Shown one piece after another: positions 25,313 through 40,576 of a stretch of DNA of 64,000 nt. The notes under the pieces are model-generated. The model was given only the letters and a program-made list of their open reading frames with translations. It did no database searches and was not told the origin of the DNA. Made by a program: the position numbers and the translations under genes. The stretch comes from Ecdyonurus torrentis (Eukaryota; Arthropoda; Insecta; Ephemeroptera; Heptageniidae). The DNA lies in the NCBI GenBank assembly GCA_949318235.1, contig OX439134.1, forward strand, positions 22,697,631 to 22,761,630, read 5' to 3'. Each line of letters begins with the position of its first letter. Within the stretch, counting starts at the first letter, position 1.

Positions 25313-26217
25313 TATTTTAATTTAGAGAACATGCTCTATTTTAGTTCTAGTTTGCTGTTTGGACATTACGTAAACTTTTGGACGGTTGGAGATAAGACAT
25401 TTTGTATCGTCTACAATATGGTTACACAGACCCAAATTAATTGTGAAGTGTAAGTTTTTACCGTGTACCTGACTCTATTATCCACCACAAAAAGTTGTTA
25501 GTTATATAAAAAGAAAAAAAAAAAAGGTAAAGATTTTGGATTGTATATAAGACCGGTCTTCATAAACGCCGCGGCTTCTATTTCAAGTCCAAAAACCTCT
25601 TTTTACTTCATATACATATATATAATATAGTCTGAAAACTAAACTAAAAACGTTGGCCACAACAAGTTTGGCTGGAGTATTATATTATGCCTTAATCAAG
25701 ATAGCATTTGGCAAAAATATTTTGCGATTTGTTCAAGAACTTTTTACTAACACAATCGCAAATCACGCTCGCTATTGGGCGAGACAGTACGTTAGGAAAA
25801 ATAAACTCAAAATCAAGGGCGCAATTTTTTTTTCTGCCTTCAATGTTTAAAACAATTGAAAGTTGGATTGCGATAACAATCGTATTTCATTACAATTTTT
25901 TTTTCTCTCAATAAAATTGATTCATCAAAGCAAGCAGCAATTGTTGTTGAATTTCATTGTTATGTCTCAATAATTTTATACTTAATTGTAGTACATATGA
26001 ACACTAAAGTTTAATTGAACATACATTAAAATTAATTGTATATCAACTGAAATATTTAGTTATAATTTTTAACTACATAAGGCCTAATTAATAATATTTT
26101 ACGTAATTTTTAAGTATTTTCAATTTAATCAGTGATGAAAATTTTTTATCAAATTTTCTACTATAACTTCTACTAAATTTAAATATTTGTGACACACTAA
26201 GAAGAGGCTTCTACATT
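25313..26217. other. AT-rich interval
   Basis: Two overlapping open frames at 25653-25914 lack splice context or a recognisable domain. Nothing else seen. Confidence 0.4.
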
Positions 26218-26430
26218 ACATTTTACTGTCTTAAAACACGTAAAAGTGTCTAGTATACCTTATTTAAATATTTGTGGCCTCACTTGTCAGTGCAATAGTT
26301 TTCTTATTTAAAAAATTTAAAAAAAAAAAAAAAAAAAATGTTTGATGCTGCAATCTGCAATGCTAAAGAGCAATGTAAAATTATGAGGAGCCTAAGCTTC
26401 TTCCCCGCAACTCACCGATAGTCTCCATTG
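26218..26430 (-). mobile_element. Family J-like repeat, diverged
   Basis: TCTTAAAACACGTAAAAGTG, AATAGTTTTCTTATTTAAAA and TCACCGATAGTCTCCATTG are diverged versions of family J landmarks. It contains an A-rich tract. Confidence 0.5.
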
Positions 26431-26688
26431 CATATCAAACATTGACATTCGCTCAGTACAACATTGAAGTTGTTGTATCACATTTTAGTTTTAGCTCACT
26501 GATTTCGCACTAAAAAAATAAATAAATAAATAAATAAAAAAAAAAAAAAGTTCAAAGGTTTTTGGTACTGATAACTGATAATATTTGACATTTTAATTTC
26601 ATATTGAATAAGAATAACATTGCGCAAATTTAGCACGGAATTTTGAATGGTAAAATATATTAATACAAATGTGTACATTACAAATACA

Positions 26689-26819
<131 letters not shown>

Positions 26820-27012
26820 CCACTCCTGCAAATTGACGTAAAAACCAAAACACGTAACAAAAACTAATTACAATCTTCTAATTTTGAAAACAAATAAATC
26901 AAAAAAATTATCTATTTATTATTGACTGTTTTCATAATGAGTAAACTGTACAGTTTTTAATTAACTGATGTAAAATTAAATCTCATAGCCTAACAAAAAA
27001 GTCTCTTACTTC

Positions 27013-27013
27013 A

Positions 27014-27044
<31 letters not shown>

Positions 27045-27054
27045 ATCTCTCTCC
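27013..27054 (+). repeat. (CT)n microsatellite, interrupted
   Basis: CT tract with CTAT interruptions, followed by C-rich sequence. Confidence 0.93.
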
Positions 27055-27371
27055 CTGCCTCCCCCAGCCGCTGTAATATATTCTCAAATAGGCTGTAGTA
27101 TTTAATTTTGTCGAACAATTTAGATTTACTGCAACAATTATTTGAATGCAATCCTCAATTATACATACTTCAAGACTGGTAATTACAATATATTTGTGTT
27201 ACCTACATATTTGTATCATTGATAAATCAGTTAATATCATGATTATACTGTATACCTCAAACACTGTAAAAAAATAATAATAAAACATGTGCAAACTAAA
27301 AAAAAATAAGAGCCTAAAAGTAATTATAATTGCGTTTTAAAATTATAAAACTTTCTTAAAATATAGATAGC

Positions 27372-27490
27372 AATAATGCTGTTCGTAAACCCTGTTTTCT
27401 GCTCCTAAAATGACGATCACCTTTGGTTATTCTAATGCAATGCGCATTTTTTGATGCAGGAAAACAGAGTTTATACGAACAACACTAATG
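27372..27490. mobile_element. Family Q MITE, copy 2, intact
   Basis: 119 bp with long inverted ends: ATGCTGTTCGTAAACCCTGT and, reversed from the right, GTTGTTCGTATAAACTCTGT. It is the uninterrupted partner of 1692-1956. Confidence 0.8.
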
Positions 27491-27670
27491 TTGTTCATGT
27501 ATCGAGATATATGGTAAGGTTTTTTATCTTTGCCAAGATGTATACTATATACATCTTGATCTTTGCAATGTTTTACCTTATTTTTATATTATTATCATAT
27601 TTAAAACATTTAGTTAATTTCATTGGTATGATTTGTACGTGTTTGTCCTAACTTAGGTATTAGGTTACGT

Positions 27671-27674
27671 TTTT

Positions 27675-27739
<65 letters not shown>

Positions 27740-27740
27740 G
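27671..27740 (+). repeat. (GTT)n microsatellite
   Basis: About 23 perfect units. Confidence 0.97.
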
Positions 27741-27832
27741 AATAAAGACGAATACAGCAGTTGTGTTTATTTATTGATCCTGTCAGATCATAGTAACATA
27801 ATATATAGATTTCTGACAAGTATTTTTATTTA

Positions 27833-28115
27833 TAGGGTGTACGCATAACGTCATACTGAATGCACTTCAACGCCATAATGGAGCAAGGAATAACATTGCT
27901 CAGCAAACTTGACTATAGGTATTTTCTTAGAGAAATTATAGTTAATTTTATTGTTATTATTATTTTTCTCACGTACTTAAAAATCTAATTCAACCTGTAT
28001 CAATGCTCACAAAAATATTGTAAAGTATTTTTAAACTTGCAAAATGCGTAATTTTTTCAATGTTATTTAGTGCTCACCTATGGCGAGGACTTTAAAATGA
28101 ATGCAAGCATCCTAT
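27833..28115 (-). mobile_element. Family A MITE, copy 7
   Basis: Reverse, full length. The octamer has decayed to TAACGTCA. Ends TAGGGTGTACGCATAACG and ATGAATGCAAGCATCCTA. Confidence 0.87.
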
Positions 28116-30949
<2,834 letters not shown>

Positions 30950-31097
30950 CCATGAGTGGCCGGATGTGGAAATGCAGCGGGGTGCACCCCTCTGCCCGAA
31001 GGGTCCCAAACATATCGTCCCTCATGTGTCCTTTGATCCACGGGCAAGGGGCTATGATGGAAAGCTGCGAATGCTGATGGGAATTGCAATGGAAGTC
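30950..31097 (-). CDS. Internal coding exon of an unidentified gene
   Basis: On the minus strand the block is bounded by an acceptor (TATTTTAATGCCTACAG just before the exon) and a textbook donor (CATGG then GTAAGT). The exon is 148 bp, entered with two bases of a codon and left with two bases of the next, giving 48 full codons and a phase-compatible internal exon. The translation is rich in Pro, His, Ala and Phe, with stretches such as FPSAFAAFHHSPLPVDQ and THEGRYVWDP, and no stop. GC content is far above the surroundings. The composition suits a disordered segment of a nuclear regulator, but I do not recognise the protein. The open frame continues upstream to a Met near 31149, but the acceptor makes that part intron. 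No partner exon was found in the window, so flanking introns must be long. Confidence 0.72.
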
Positions 31098-31149
31098 CTG
31101 TAGGCATTAAAATAGGATATTGTTCAGGCATTCCATATAAAATATCCAA

Positions 31150-32428
31150 TTATTATAGACACGTAAATATAGTGCACTGCATTGCAATCTTATCACTAGC
31201 CAATGTCACTAGCACATCACATTTGTACACAAAAATCACTGAATCACATTTTCTTTGCTAGTCACATATAAATACAGCACACACTTGCTGGCAACCCTAA
31301 CTGAACTGTGGACACAAATATTTTTTACTTTGTGGTAGGGGAGGGAGAGAGAGAGAGGGAGGGAGAGAAAATCTTTCTTTCAGGGATGGAGTTTGGTGGG
31401 GGAGGCTCTAAATGTCTCAAAGAGAAAAAAAAAAGAGAGAATTTTTTTTTAGTGAAGAGAGAAGTGGTGGGGCAGAAACAAACAAAAAAACACTTGGCAA
31501 CGTTGTGTCAAGAAAAAAAAATAAAATAACTATATTAACAAAATTTTAAATAAAAAAGTTAAAAAAATAATAATAACTATTTCTCCCTTAAAAAAATTAC
31601 TTATTATAGAATTTCAAATAAACCCGATATTTTTGTGTTATTTTTTTGTGCATGTTATTGTTGCTTTATAATGTTTTAATACGTATGTATGGAGAAAAAA
31701 ATTGATGTTTCGTGCTCGAAGCTCTTTTTTTTTTTTTTTTTTTTTCCTGACAGGCTCCAACAACTCAACTAAAACTGGCCACGCACGGGTCTGTGTTGAG
31801 CGAGAGAGAGAGAGAGAGAGAGAGAGCGCTTGGCAGTCTGCCCCCATGCGGTGGGAGGAGAGAGAGAGAGAGAGAAGCCCTCTCCTCTTCTCTTGTGATA
31901 CAAGCTAAGAATTCCATTCCAAAGAGGCAGGCAGGCAGGGAGGCGAGTAGAGGCGACGTCCTAAACTTTTACAAGGCTATCCTGCTGCCTTCATATCACA
32001 ATGAATACAACAAAAATAATATAAATACGAAACAACGAAAAAAATTAAAAATAAAAACGTGAAAGAAAAAGATGTTAGTCTGAGTCTGAAAGCTGAATTC
32101 AGGAAGTCAGTTTCAGCAGACACGTGATAAAATGAAAATTAGGGGTCGATTATGATTACACATAATTAAAATTTTGCTGCACAGAAATTTTAACTTTGTT
32201 CTCAGTATATAGAATCAGCATCATCTGTTTTTACAAACTGCGAAGGTTTTTATTAAAACGATTCAAAAAACTTCACACATTTTGTAATAGGTTTCGTGTG
32301 CCGGTACCGGCGCACTTATTTTGTCAATATTTTTGTTATTATCTTGAAAAAATGTATACAAAAAAAAATCCAGTGTTCCACCTAAAAAATAAAAGTGACC
32401 TCAGGGATGTAGTTTTATTAAAATTGAA
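31150..32428. other. Interval with purine-rich and homopolymer tracts
   Basis: GA-rich at 31338-31370, (GA)n at 31801-31827 and 31858-31876, T-rich near 31725-31746, (GGCA)n near 31927-31937. A 118-codon open frame from 32196 runs into family I and J sequence and is not a gene. Confidence 0.5.
31801..31827 (+). repeat. (GA)n microsatellite
   Basis: Perfect tract. A second shorter one lies at 31858-31876. Confidence 0.95.
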
Positions 32429-32795
32429 TCTGCGTAATAATTATGCTAGCTCATTTTCATCAAAATTTGTACAATACAGCAAAATTTATGCTAATCTCTA
32501 TAAAAATGGAGCTTATCGGTTTAGCGTGCGGGGAAAGCTAAGGTTCCCCTAATTTAACATTACGCTCATGGGGAAAATTGCATATTTTGCGATTTTTGAG
32601 AAAACTACTCCACCGATTTCAGAGAAATTTATACTTTTACGTACTTCAATCCACAGAAAAATTTTAAGAAATTTTTAAACCGATAACCTCCATTATGTTG
32701 GACAGTATAATAATTTATGTATTTACAATTTAGCAACATTTATGCTGTAATGATAACAAAATGCAGCATGAACCTTCGTTGTTTCCGTGTATTAG
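32429..32795 (+). mobile_element. Family I MITE, copy 6, split by family J
   Basis: The left half (GCGTAATAATTATGCTAGCT to GCAAAATTTATGCTAATC) and right half (GTATAATAATTTATG to TGTTTCCGTGTA) flank family J copy 2. Confidence 0.75.
32505..32695 (+). mobile_element. Family J MITE, copy 2
   Basis: 191 bp with inverted ends AATGGAGCTTATCGGTTTAG and (right) TTTAAACCGATAACCTCCAT. Internal words GGGGAAAGCTAAGG, CCCCTAATTTAACATTACGC and GAGAAAACTACTCCACCGAT are shared with 35007-35226. It is inserted in family I copy 6. Confidence 0.88.
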
Positions 32796-32811
32796 ATAAT
32801 GCTTCCATATA

Positions 32812-33098
32812 TAGGGTGGTTGCATTCATGTAAAAGTCAACGCCATAAGTGAGTACTAAATAACATGGGCCAGTATGGGAAAATGACAAATTTTGACACT
32901 TTAAAAATACTTAGCAACTTGTTTGAGAGCTTGTAATTAACAAGTTGGATTAGGTTTTCAAGTATGCGAGAAGAATAACAATGTCCAAAAAAAATACTTA
33001 TTTTCCAAAGAAAATAGCGAAACCCCACGTTTTCTAAGTAATTCGTTGGTCGATGGCATCGAAGCGCATTTATTAAGACGTCATGCGCACACACCCTT
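32812..33098 (+). mobile_element. Family A MITE, copy 8
   Basis: Full length. Left end TAGGGTGGTTGCATTCATG. The octamer is altered to AGACGTCA. The right end is GCGCACACACCCTTA. The CATAAGTGAGTACTAAATAA variant marks a subfamily shared with copies 2, 3 and 22. Confidence 0.87.
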
Positions 33099-34085
33099 AC
33101 GTAAAGGAAATACTGTTGTTTTCACGTCCCCTAACGATTGGTATATATTGTGCCACACTGGTAACGGCTATTACTTTGAGCATTCTCCCCCCTTACATTC
33201 CAATATTCGCAATATGAACCCATCTTTCTTATAAGAAAAAAAAAATAACAATAATATTTTGGCAAGTGCACGAAGTTATACGTTGAGTGCGCTAGCTCGC
33301 TCGCTCTATACAACATCATTAGAGAGCAAGCAGAAAATATAAGAAGTTTTCGTGGCGCGCCCCCGTCCGTACGTCCCGTCGTCGTTCTTGAAACAAACGA
33401 CCTTTGACCTTCACGACTTGAAAATAAAGACGAAAAGAAAGCAATGACCGCCCTGCCTGCCTGCCTGCCTGCATGCCGTGCGCTATAACGTCTTCGCCAA
33501 TCTAAAATAATAATAATAATAAATTTTGTTATAAAAATATAAATTATACCAAAAGTCAGTAGATTTATAATATAATGTTATTTAGCTTGGAAATCGTGAG
33601 CAATATTCAATATGGGACACTTGCTTCATTGTATTACGCCTTGTGGCCATATTGGCGGTGCAATCGACTTTATTGATAAACTTACAACAGATTTCAACAT
33701 TGTTCCCGTAGTGTTGAAGAATAACTTTGCTGGGCAGCATAATTATTTATAGAAATTCAAAATATAGCAAAATTTATACTGTCATATAACAACGTCATAA
33801 ATTATGTAATTTGTTAATCCTTAGTTTTTGATGTTATTTTATTTATCAAATTTATTTATTTTTATAAATAAAAAAATGTAAAAGATGCAATTGAAAATGT
33901 ATGTAACACCAATGTATTGTAGGGCATTAAAACTGACTGTAAAGTAAGCTAGTGTGCGATGTATAAATACGTAATAAATAAGAGACGCATATTCAGTGCG
34001 ATAGGTAAGTGCAGACGTTGAGGTCTCCACAGTGAAGCCACATCAACAGGTGTCAAACCTGTGGTCTACATAGCAGGGGTAGCTA
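33099..34085. other. Unassigned interval with a GC-rich patch
   Basis: GC-rich at about 33345-33490, including TGGCGCGCCC, a DR1-like ACCTTTGACCTT (33401-33412) and a (CTGC)n run at 33451-33475. A diverged family I piece lies at 33720-33826. No coding exon identified. Confidence 0.4.
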
Positions 34086-34390
34086 TAGGGTGTATGCGGA
34101 TGACGTCATATTTATTGCGCTTGGAGGCCATACTGGAGTAGGGCCTAACATTGCTCAGCATAGGACAAACTTCATTTATTCCAATTTTCTTTGGGAAATA
34201 AGTTAATTTTTTTGTTATTGTTATTTTTCTCACATACTTGAGATACTAATTCAACATATTTACAACATCAATGCTCTCAAAAACATTGCAAAGTGTTTTT
34301 AAACTGGCAAAATGAGTTATTTTCCTATGCCACCCATGTTATTGAGTTATCCAACATGGCGTCGACTGTAACATGAATGAATAGACCCTA
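34086..34390 (-). mobile_element. Family A MITE, copy 9
   Basis: Reverse, full length. Ends TATAGGGTGTATGCGGATG and CATGAATGAATAGACCCTA. TGACGTCA intact near 34101. Confidence 0.9.
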
Positions 34391-34543
34391 TAGGTAAGTA
34401 GTAAGTAAGTAAGTGTGTGAAATACAAAATATATACAGGGTTCGGCGTCTGAATTGAGACTTGTTTCTTTTTTTTTTATAAAGATTTAAACTACAATGAC
34501 TTTTGGTGGTTGGTACTGGTAAGAGCGTACCCCCCTTCAGACG

Positions 34544-34650
34544 TAGGGTGAATCCGCAGGAAATCACGTTTAATGCGCTTGGAGGCCATACTGGAGTAAT
34601 GCATAACGCATAATATTGCTTGTTCAGCATAGAACAAACTTGGCTTTTGA
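34544..34650 (-). mobile_element. Family A MITE, copy 10, terminal fragment
   Basis: TAGGGTGAATCCGCAGGAAA, GCGCTTGGAGGCCATACTGG and CAGCATAGAACAAACTTGGC are the octamer-bearing end, but the octamer itself has been lost. It stops 40 bp before copy 11 in the same orientation. Confidence 0.8.
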
Positions 34651-34686
34651 CATTATTATAGTTTAGTGTATTGAGTGCGGTGTGAG

Positions 34687-35006
34687 CATGACGTGTGCAT
34701 GACGTCATTCTGAATGCTTTTCGATGCTCTTCTTGAGCAATAAATAACATTGCACAGCATATAGGACAAACGTAGTTTTTGGCTATTTTCTTTGGAAAAT
34801 TAGCTAGCTACTTTTTGGTTATTATTTATTATTATTTTTCTTGCATAACTTGAAAAACTAATTCAACCTGCATCAATACTCTCAAAAATATTGCCAAGTA
34901 TTTTTAAACTGCAGGCAAAGTGTGCCATTTTCCTAAACTGGCCCATGTTATTTAGAGCTCACTTATGGACTTATGGCGTCGACTTTAACATGAATGAAAA
35001 CACCTC
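34687..35006 (-). mobile_element. Family A MITE, copy 11
   Basis: TGACGTCA near 34700, followed by all interior landmarks. Ends TTTAACATGAATGAAAACAC. A small duplication (TATGGACTTATGG) occurs near 34967. Family J copy 3 begins exactly at its end. Confidence 0.86.
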
Positions 35007-35226
35007 AATGGACGTTATCGGTTTAGCGCGCGGGGTGCTGCGGGGAAAGCTAAGGGTCCCCTAATTTAACATTACGCTTATGGAGCAAAACACGTTTTTT
35101 GCGATTTTTGAGAAAACTACTCCACCGATTTTGGAGAAATTTAAGTGAGAAATACTATAGACATACTTTTACGTGTTTTAAGCCATAGAAAATTTTTAAC
35201 AATTTTTTAAACCGATAACCTCCATT
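35007..35226 (+). mobile_element. Family J MITE, copy 3
   Basis: AATGGACGTTATCGGTTTAG to AAACCGATAACCTCCATT. Abuts family A copy 11. Confidence 0.88.
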
Positions 35227-35822
35227 CAATATGGGCAGTTATAACCATATAACTACTTATTTATTATCTGCTTTCTATTTAGTTGTTCTCATATTGTTTT
35301 TTTTTTTAAGTACAATATAATATAATACATAATATTCTCTCATGTAATATAAATCAATATTCAATCAGTGACTTTGATATTTATAAAAAATATTTTAATA
35401 TCTCTGATAAGGATCATTTTGTAGGGACGTCTGCCATGGGACAGAGAGACAAGTAAAGTAGAGAGAGAGAGAGAGAGAGATAACTCATGCACACAAGTTC
35501 TAGATGGTAAACTAGCGATATCTTCCCCGTGGGGTTTTGTTTTGCATTCTCAGAAATATTATACTTCAATAAATTCAATAATCTCTCTCTTTCTCTCTCT
35601 CATATGGTACAGGTGCAGTCCAGCCAGTGCCATATATTACAAACAAACAAATATAATATTTACTTTTAACGTCGTTAAGTTAATAAGTCATATTATTTAG
35701 AGCATTAATAAATATAATGGATCATTCAAAATAGATTAATTGGGGAATTATCATGATAAATTTCAAAATATTCCTATACTTTTATTATTAAATTAATACG
35801 TATTAATATTGTACAGTGACAA
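35227..35822. other. AT-rich interval
   Basis: Short (GA)n at 35460-35480 and CT run at 35582-35601. No gene seen. Confidence 0.5.
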
Positions 35823-36007
<185 letters not shown>

Positions 36008-36293
36008 TATTTAACATTTATTTAAATTTAAAATTTTCCGATATATTATGAAATATTATGTCATGCATAATTACACAATATCAAAATACTTCATTCAAGT
36101 GAAGCATAAAATTATTAATAACAAAAAAAAAAGGTAAGAGCAACAGAAAAGTGCACACACCGATCCTGTGTATATAATAATGATATAGAGGCTTGTTGTT
36201 ATGATATGATATTATATATATCACGGTACATAATATATAATATACAATATATTTTGCATGGCTTGGTCAAAAATATATTTATACGGTTCAGTG

Positions 36294-36335
<42 letters not shown>
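36294..36335 (+). repeat. (CT)n microsatellite
   Basis: Perfect tract. Confidence 0.97.
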
Positions 36336-36337
<2 letters not shown>

Positions 36338-36519
36338 GTCAGACTGAAGACAAAAAGATTTAACACTCACGACCAAACTTTAAAATTGCACTTCTCTATA
36401 TTATGCTCCAAGTATTTTACGTATGTATATAAATATACTCTCGTTTTTCATGCAAATTTATAAAAAAAGAAACAACTTCAACAATTCTTTTTATTTAATT
36501 GTTCGTAATATACGTGGTG

Positions 36520-36853
<334 letters not shown>

Positions 36854-37003
36854 ATGCACACACTCGACATTTACAAGCAGACAGAACCTCAATTCATATA
36901 ATTGTATAAACAAATATTTTTAGTTGTTCTTTTGGTGGTGGTTCTGACATAATTTTATTTTCAGCAGAAATTTATCATAACCTATATATTGGCTACTGTT
37001 CTT

Positions 37004-37170
37004 ATTAACAATAATAAAGGAACAACTGTTTTTAGACTGACTATGAGAGATTTTACACACACCCGCTTCCGTTTCGACGTACTGCGCATGCGTAGTAAGT
37101 AGAAACGGAAGCGGATGTGACTGAAATCGCTTGTAGTCGGACACAAACAGGTTGTTCCTTTATTAGTCAA
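37004..37170. mobile_element. Family E palindromic MITE, copy 2
   Basis: AATAAAGGAACAACTG to GTTGTTCCTTTATTAG, with CGCTTCCGTTTCGACGTACT and GTAGAAACGGAAGCGG forming the inner stem around GCGCATGCG. Confidence 0.88.
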
Positions 37171-37619
37171 TAATTATTTAAGAAATTAATCATGTATAAT
37201 ATTTGCTTCTAAACTTACAATAAAAATTACAATGATTTCTAACAAAAAATATTATATATAATCCAATTATAATTATTGTAAGTACATGTTTAGTATATTA
37301 CTTTTGGTCTATAAAATTATAGCCAATGTTAATTGTTGCAAAATGTGATGACAAAGTGATTATAGTCCTTTATAGCAAAAACTTTTTACTTTAGAAAGTT
37401 GCGTGCTGCAGTTGTGCATCTATTGCTGATCTTATTATATTATTTTAGGAGTAATAATGAAGCGTATGGACCACTTATGCAATAAAATGTTTTTAATTGT
37501 TGCAGCAAGTAAGTGAAAACGATTTTTACATAAGAAATGCATTAAGAATTATTCAAATTATTTTAAAAAGTTCGTTCATTGCAAGTGGTCAATTAAAAAA
37601 AATTGAACAGATAATACAC
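37171..37619. other. AT-rich interval
   Basis: No gene or repeat recognised. Confidence 0.4.
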
Positions 37620-38100
37620 GGAAAAAAAAAACATAATTTATGCCATGCACTTGTCGTTGTAGTATAAATGCTGTTAAATTAGAATAGCATAACTAATTAT
37701 GCCAACATATAATATTAAATGCTATATATGTTGAAAACTCAACAACATAGGCATAGGACAAAAAAAAAACAATTTGCCAGTTTAAAACCACTATGCAATT
37801 TTTTTGAGAGCATTGATGCTGCGTAAATATGTTGAATAAGTATCTCAAGTATGTGGGAAAAATAACAATAACCAAAAAATTAACCAATTTCCCAAAGAAA
37901 ATTGGCTTAAAAGTAGTTTGTCCTATGCTGAGCAATGTTATGCACTACTCTATAGTATGGCCTCCAAGCGCAATAAATATGACGTCATCCGCATACACTC
38001 TATATATATAAGGTATATAATGAAGTATAGCATAAATTATGTTGTATAAATTGTGCTAAAAATGAACTAGCATAATTAATATTACGTATTTATTTTTTTA
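37620..38100 (-). mobile_element. Family I MITE, copy 8, split by family A
   Basis: The left part (ACGGAAAAAAAAAACATAAT to GCATAACTAATTATGCC) and right part (AGTATAGCATAAATTATG to GAACTAGCATAATTAATATT) are the two halves of family I, with family A copy 12 between them. Confidence 0.75.
37735..38002 (+). mobile_element. Family A MITE, copy 12, left end missing
   Basis: Begins within the CTCAACAACATAGGC region. The octamer-bearing end is intact (TATGACGTCATCCGCATACA then CTCTA). Inserted in family I copy 8. Confidence 0.83.
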
Positions 38101-38102
38101 CA

Positions 38103-38114
38103 TGTATGAATCGT

Positions 38115-38147
<33 letters not shown>

Positions 38148-38674
38148 CCTTTCTTCATAATTTTTGATCAAAGCAAACTTTGAAACAGGATCAAAGTCTA
38201 TATAATATAATATTATATATATATACCCACACCACCAAGCTTCTAATTTCAATACTCTCTCTGACAGAAGGTAATATATTATGATTGTGCAGGCGAGGCT
38301 TTAGCTATAGCGGATAGATAGAGAGAGAGAGGAGATAATTACAGGTGTATAGACGGCAGGTTGATTAACGGCTTGAGATTTGCTTACAGCTTCGACCAAC
38401 CTCTAATCACTGACTGCCATGACTCCAAGCTTCATTTCAATAAATATAATACGTTGTATATTATATGTCGGTGCTATAGCTATATATATAGTAACCTGCG
38501 GCTATAAAGTCAATGAATAGTTTTGTCATCGCAAGGATGGAGTTATGAGCCCATCAAACGTTTAGTCAATCAACTTTGGTCTTAGTTAACAAATCTTTAC
38601 TTATATCAGTTAACATATTATTTAAAATATCAAACGCCTTTTTTTTTTTTTTTTTTTTTTTTAATCAAACTACA
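38103..38674. other. AT-rich interval with T tracts
   Basis: T28 near 38119-38147 and T22 at 38641-38662. Short GA run near 38319. No gene seen. Confidence 0.5.
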
Positions 38675-38965
38675 GAGGGTGTATGCGGATGACGCATAAC
38701 GCGTCATATTTAATGCGCTTGGAGGCCATATACTGGAGTAGTGAATAACTTTGCAGAGCATAGGACAAACTTCGTTTTAGGTAAATTTCTTTTCGAAAAT
38801 CTGTTAATTTTTTGTTATTGCTATTTTTCTCACACACTTGAGATATACTAATTCAACATAGCATCAAAGCTCTCAAAAATATTGCATAATGTAGTGTTTT
38901 TAAACTGGCAAAATGAGTTTCTTTTTTCCCCTATGCCATGACCCACGTTATTGAGTTATCCAACA
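38675..38965 (-). mobile_element. Family A MITE, copy 13, left half of an inverted dimer
   Basis: Starts GAGGGTGTATGCGGATGACG and runs to TTATTGAGTTATCCAACATG, where the normal outer end is missing. It joins copy 14 head to head. The octamer is split by an insert: TGACG, CATAACG, CGTCA. Confidence 0.87.
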
Positions 38966-39251
38966 TGTTGGATAACTCAATAACATGAACCGCATAAGTA
39001 AAAGATATATTTTGCCAGTTTAAAAATAATATATAAGCAATATTTTTGAGAGAGCATTGATGCTGTATAGATGTGTTGCATTAGTGCATGTCTCAAATAT
39101 ATAAGAAAAATAATATATAAACCAAAAAATTAGCCAATTTTTCTATACAAAAATAACTACAATCAAAGTTTGTCCTATGCTGAGCAATGTTGTTCATTAC
39201 TCCAGTATGGCGTCGAAGTGCATTAAATATGACGTCATGTGCATACACCCT
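38966..39251 (+). mobile_element. Family A MITE, copy 14, right half of an inverted dimer
   Basis: Starts at the palindromic junction CCAACATGTTGG, lacks its own outer left end, and runs to ATATGACGTCATGTGCATAC then ACCCTG. With copy 13 it forms a composite with about 290-bp inverted arms and no spacer. Confidence 0.87.
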
Positions 39252-39276
39252 GTATATACAAGTAATAACAACGAGA

Positions 39277-39436
39277 ATGTACAGAGCTAACTTTAGTTGT
39301 ACAGCAAAGTTACTGTGCTAGAGTAATCAAGTAAGGTTCACTGTATTTTGACTATGTATTGTGACTGTATTGTGACTATATTTAGACATTATAGTAAAAG
39401 TAGACGTCAAACAACAACAATATTATGTTGGACAAG
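39277..39436. repeat. Family K dispersed repeat, copy 3
   Basis: GTTGTACAGCAAAGTTACTG and AGACGTCAAACAACAACAAT correspond to copies 1 and 2 in the reverse sense. Confidence 0.45.
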
Positions 39437-39538
39437 TGAATTATAATACAGCAAAATATGGGAATTTAATTGATTCTGTATGCACAGTTCAAAAGTATAC
39501 TACAATAAAATGCTGCAGCTTTCTAAACCTCAATGCAT

Positions 39539-39694
<156 letters not shown>

Positions 39695-39957
39695 AAAGTT
39701 CATAATATGGATGTATATTAAAAATAACTTTCAAAATAAGGACAATGTACTTATTTTTATAAAATTTGATCATAAATCAATTATTGTTTTTAGCTGCTTA
39801 TATCATTCAATTTGAGTCGGAAAAGAAAAGAAGTTAAAAATCAACCTTTTCGGACATAAAGACTATAAAAATGTCTCGATCTCAAATGTTTTTTTTAGGT
39901 CCAGTCTTTAAGTGTTAACTGTCACCGCGGACATTGGTAAACAATAAAAAAATAATT

Positions 39958-40225
39958 TAATGGAGCTTAACTGTTTGGAGCGCGGGGAAAGCTATAAGGG
40001 TTCCCTAATTTAACAATACGCTTATGAGGGAAAAAAAACTTATTTTATATATGTATGTAATGTATATTATTATTATTAATATTATTTTTTGCAATTTTTT
40101 AAGCAAACTACTGCCCGATTCTGAAGAAATTTAAATGAGAAATTACATACTTTTACTTTTACGTGTATAGCTTTAAGACAGAAACTTTTTAAGAATTGTT
40201 TACAACTGATAACCTCTCCATTACG
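39958..40225 (+). mobile_element. Family J MITE, copy 4
   Basis: AATGGAGCTTAACTGTTTGG, GCGCGGGGAAAGCTATAAGG and ACTGATAACCTCTCCATTAC match. An AT-rich expansion of about 60 bp sits in the interior. Confidence 0.8.
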
Positions 40226-40479
40226 AAATTAAATTGAAGACTACAGACATGAAAGAAACGAAAAGTTAATATTTTGTTGACATTATAAAATATATTAGAG
40301 TACATGATCGTGTGATAAAACTTGGATGTATATTTTGTCGTCGGATTATCCAAATAAACACCGTAAGCCGTAAGTCACTACAGCAGTATATATAGTAGCA
40401 CCTGTTTGCAGACACACGAATATGTTTAACTTTTTTATATTATGTGTGAGTTAGGTCAATATTGACTTTGCTAGCTCAC

Positions 40480-40485
<6 letters not shown>

Positions 40486-40531
<46 letters not shown>
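40486..40531 (+). repeat. (GA)n microsatellite
   Basis: Perfect tract. Confidence 0.97.
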
Positions 40532-40533
<2 letters not shown>

Positions 40534-40576
40534 AACATTTACATTACATATTTGCTCACACGACACTATATTTATA

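Noticed and set aside
32196..32552. 118-codon open frame
   Set aside because: Its second half runs through family I and family J sequence, so it is a chance frame across insertions.
34388..34750. 120-codon minus-strand open frame
   Set aside because: It overlaps family A copies 9, 10 and 11 and translates MITE sequence.
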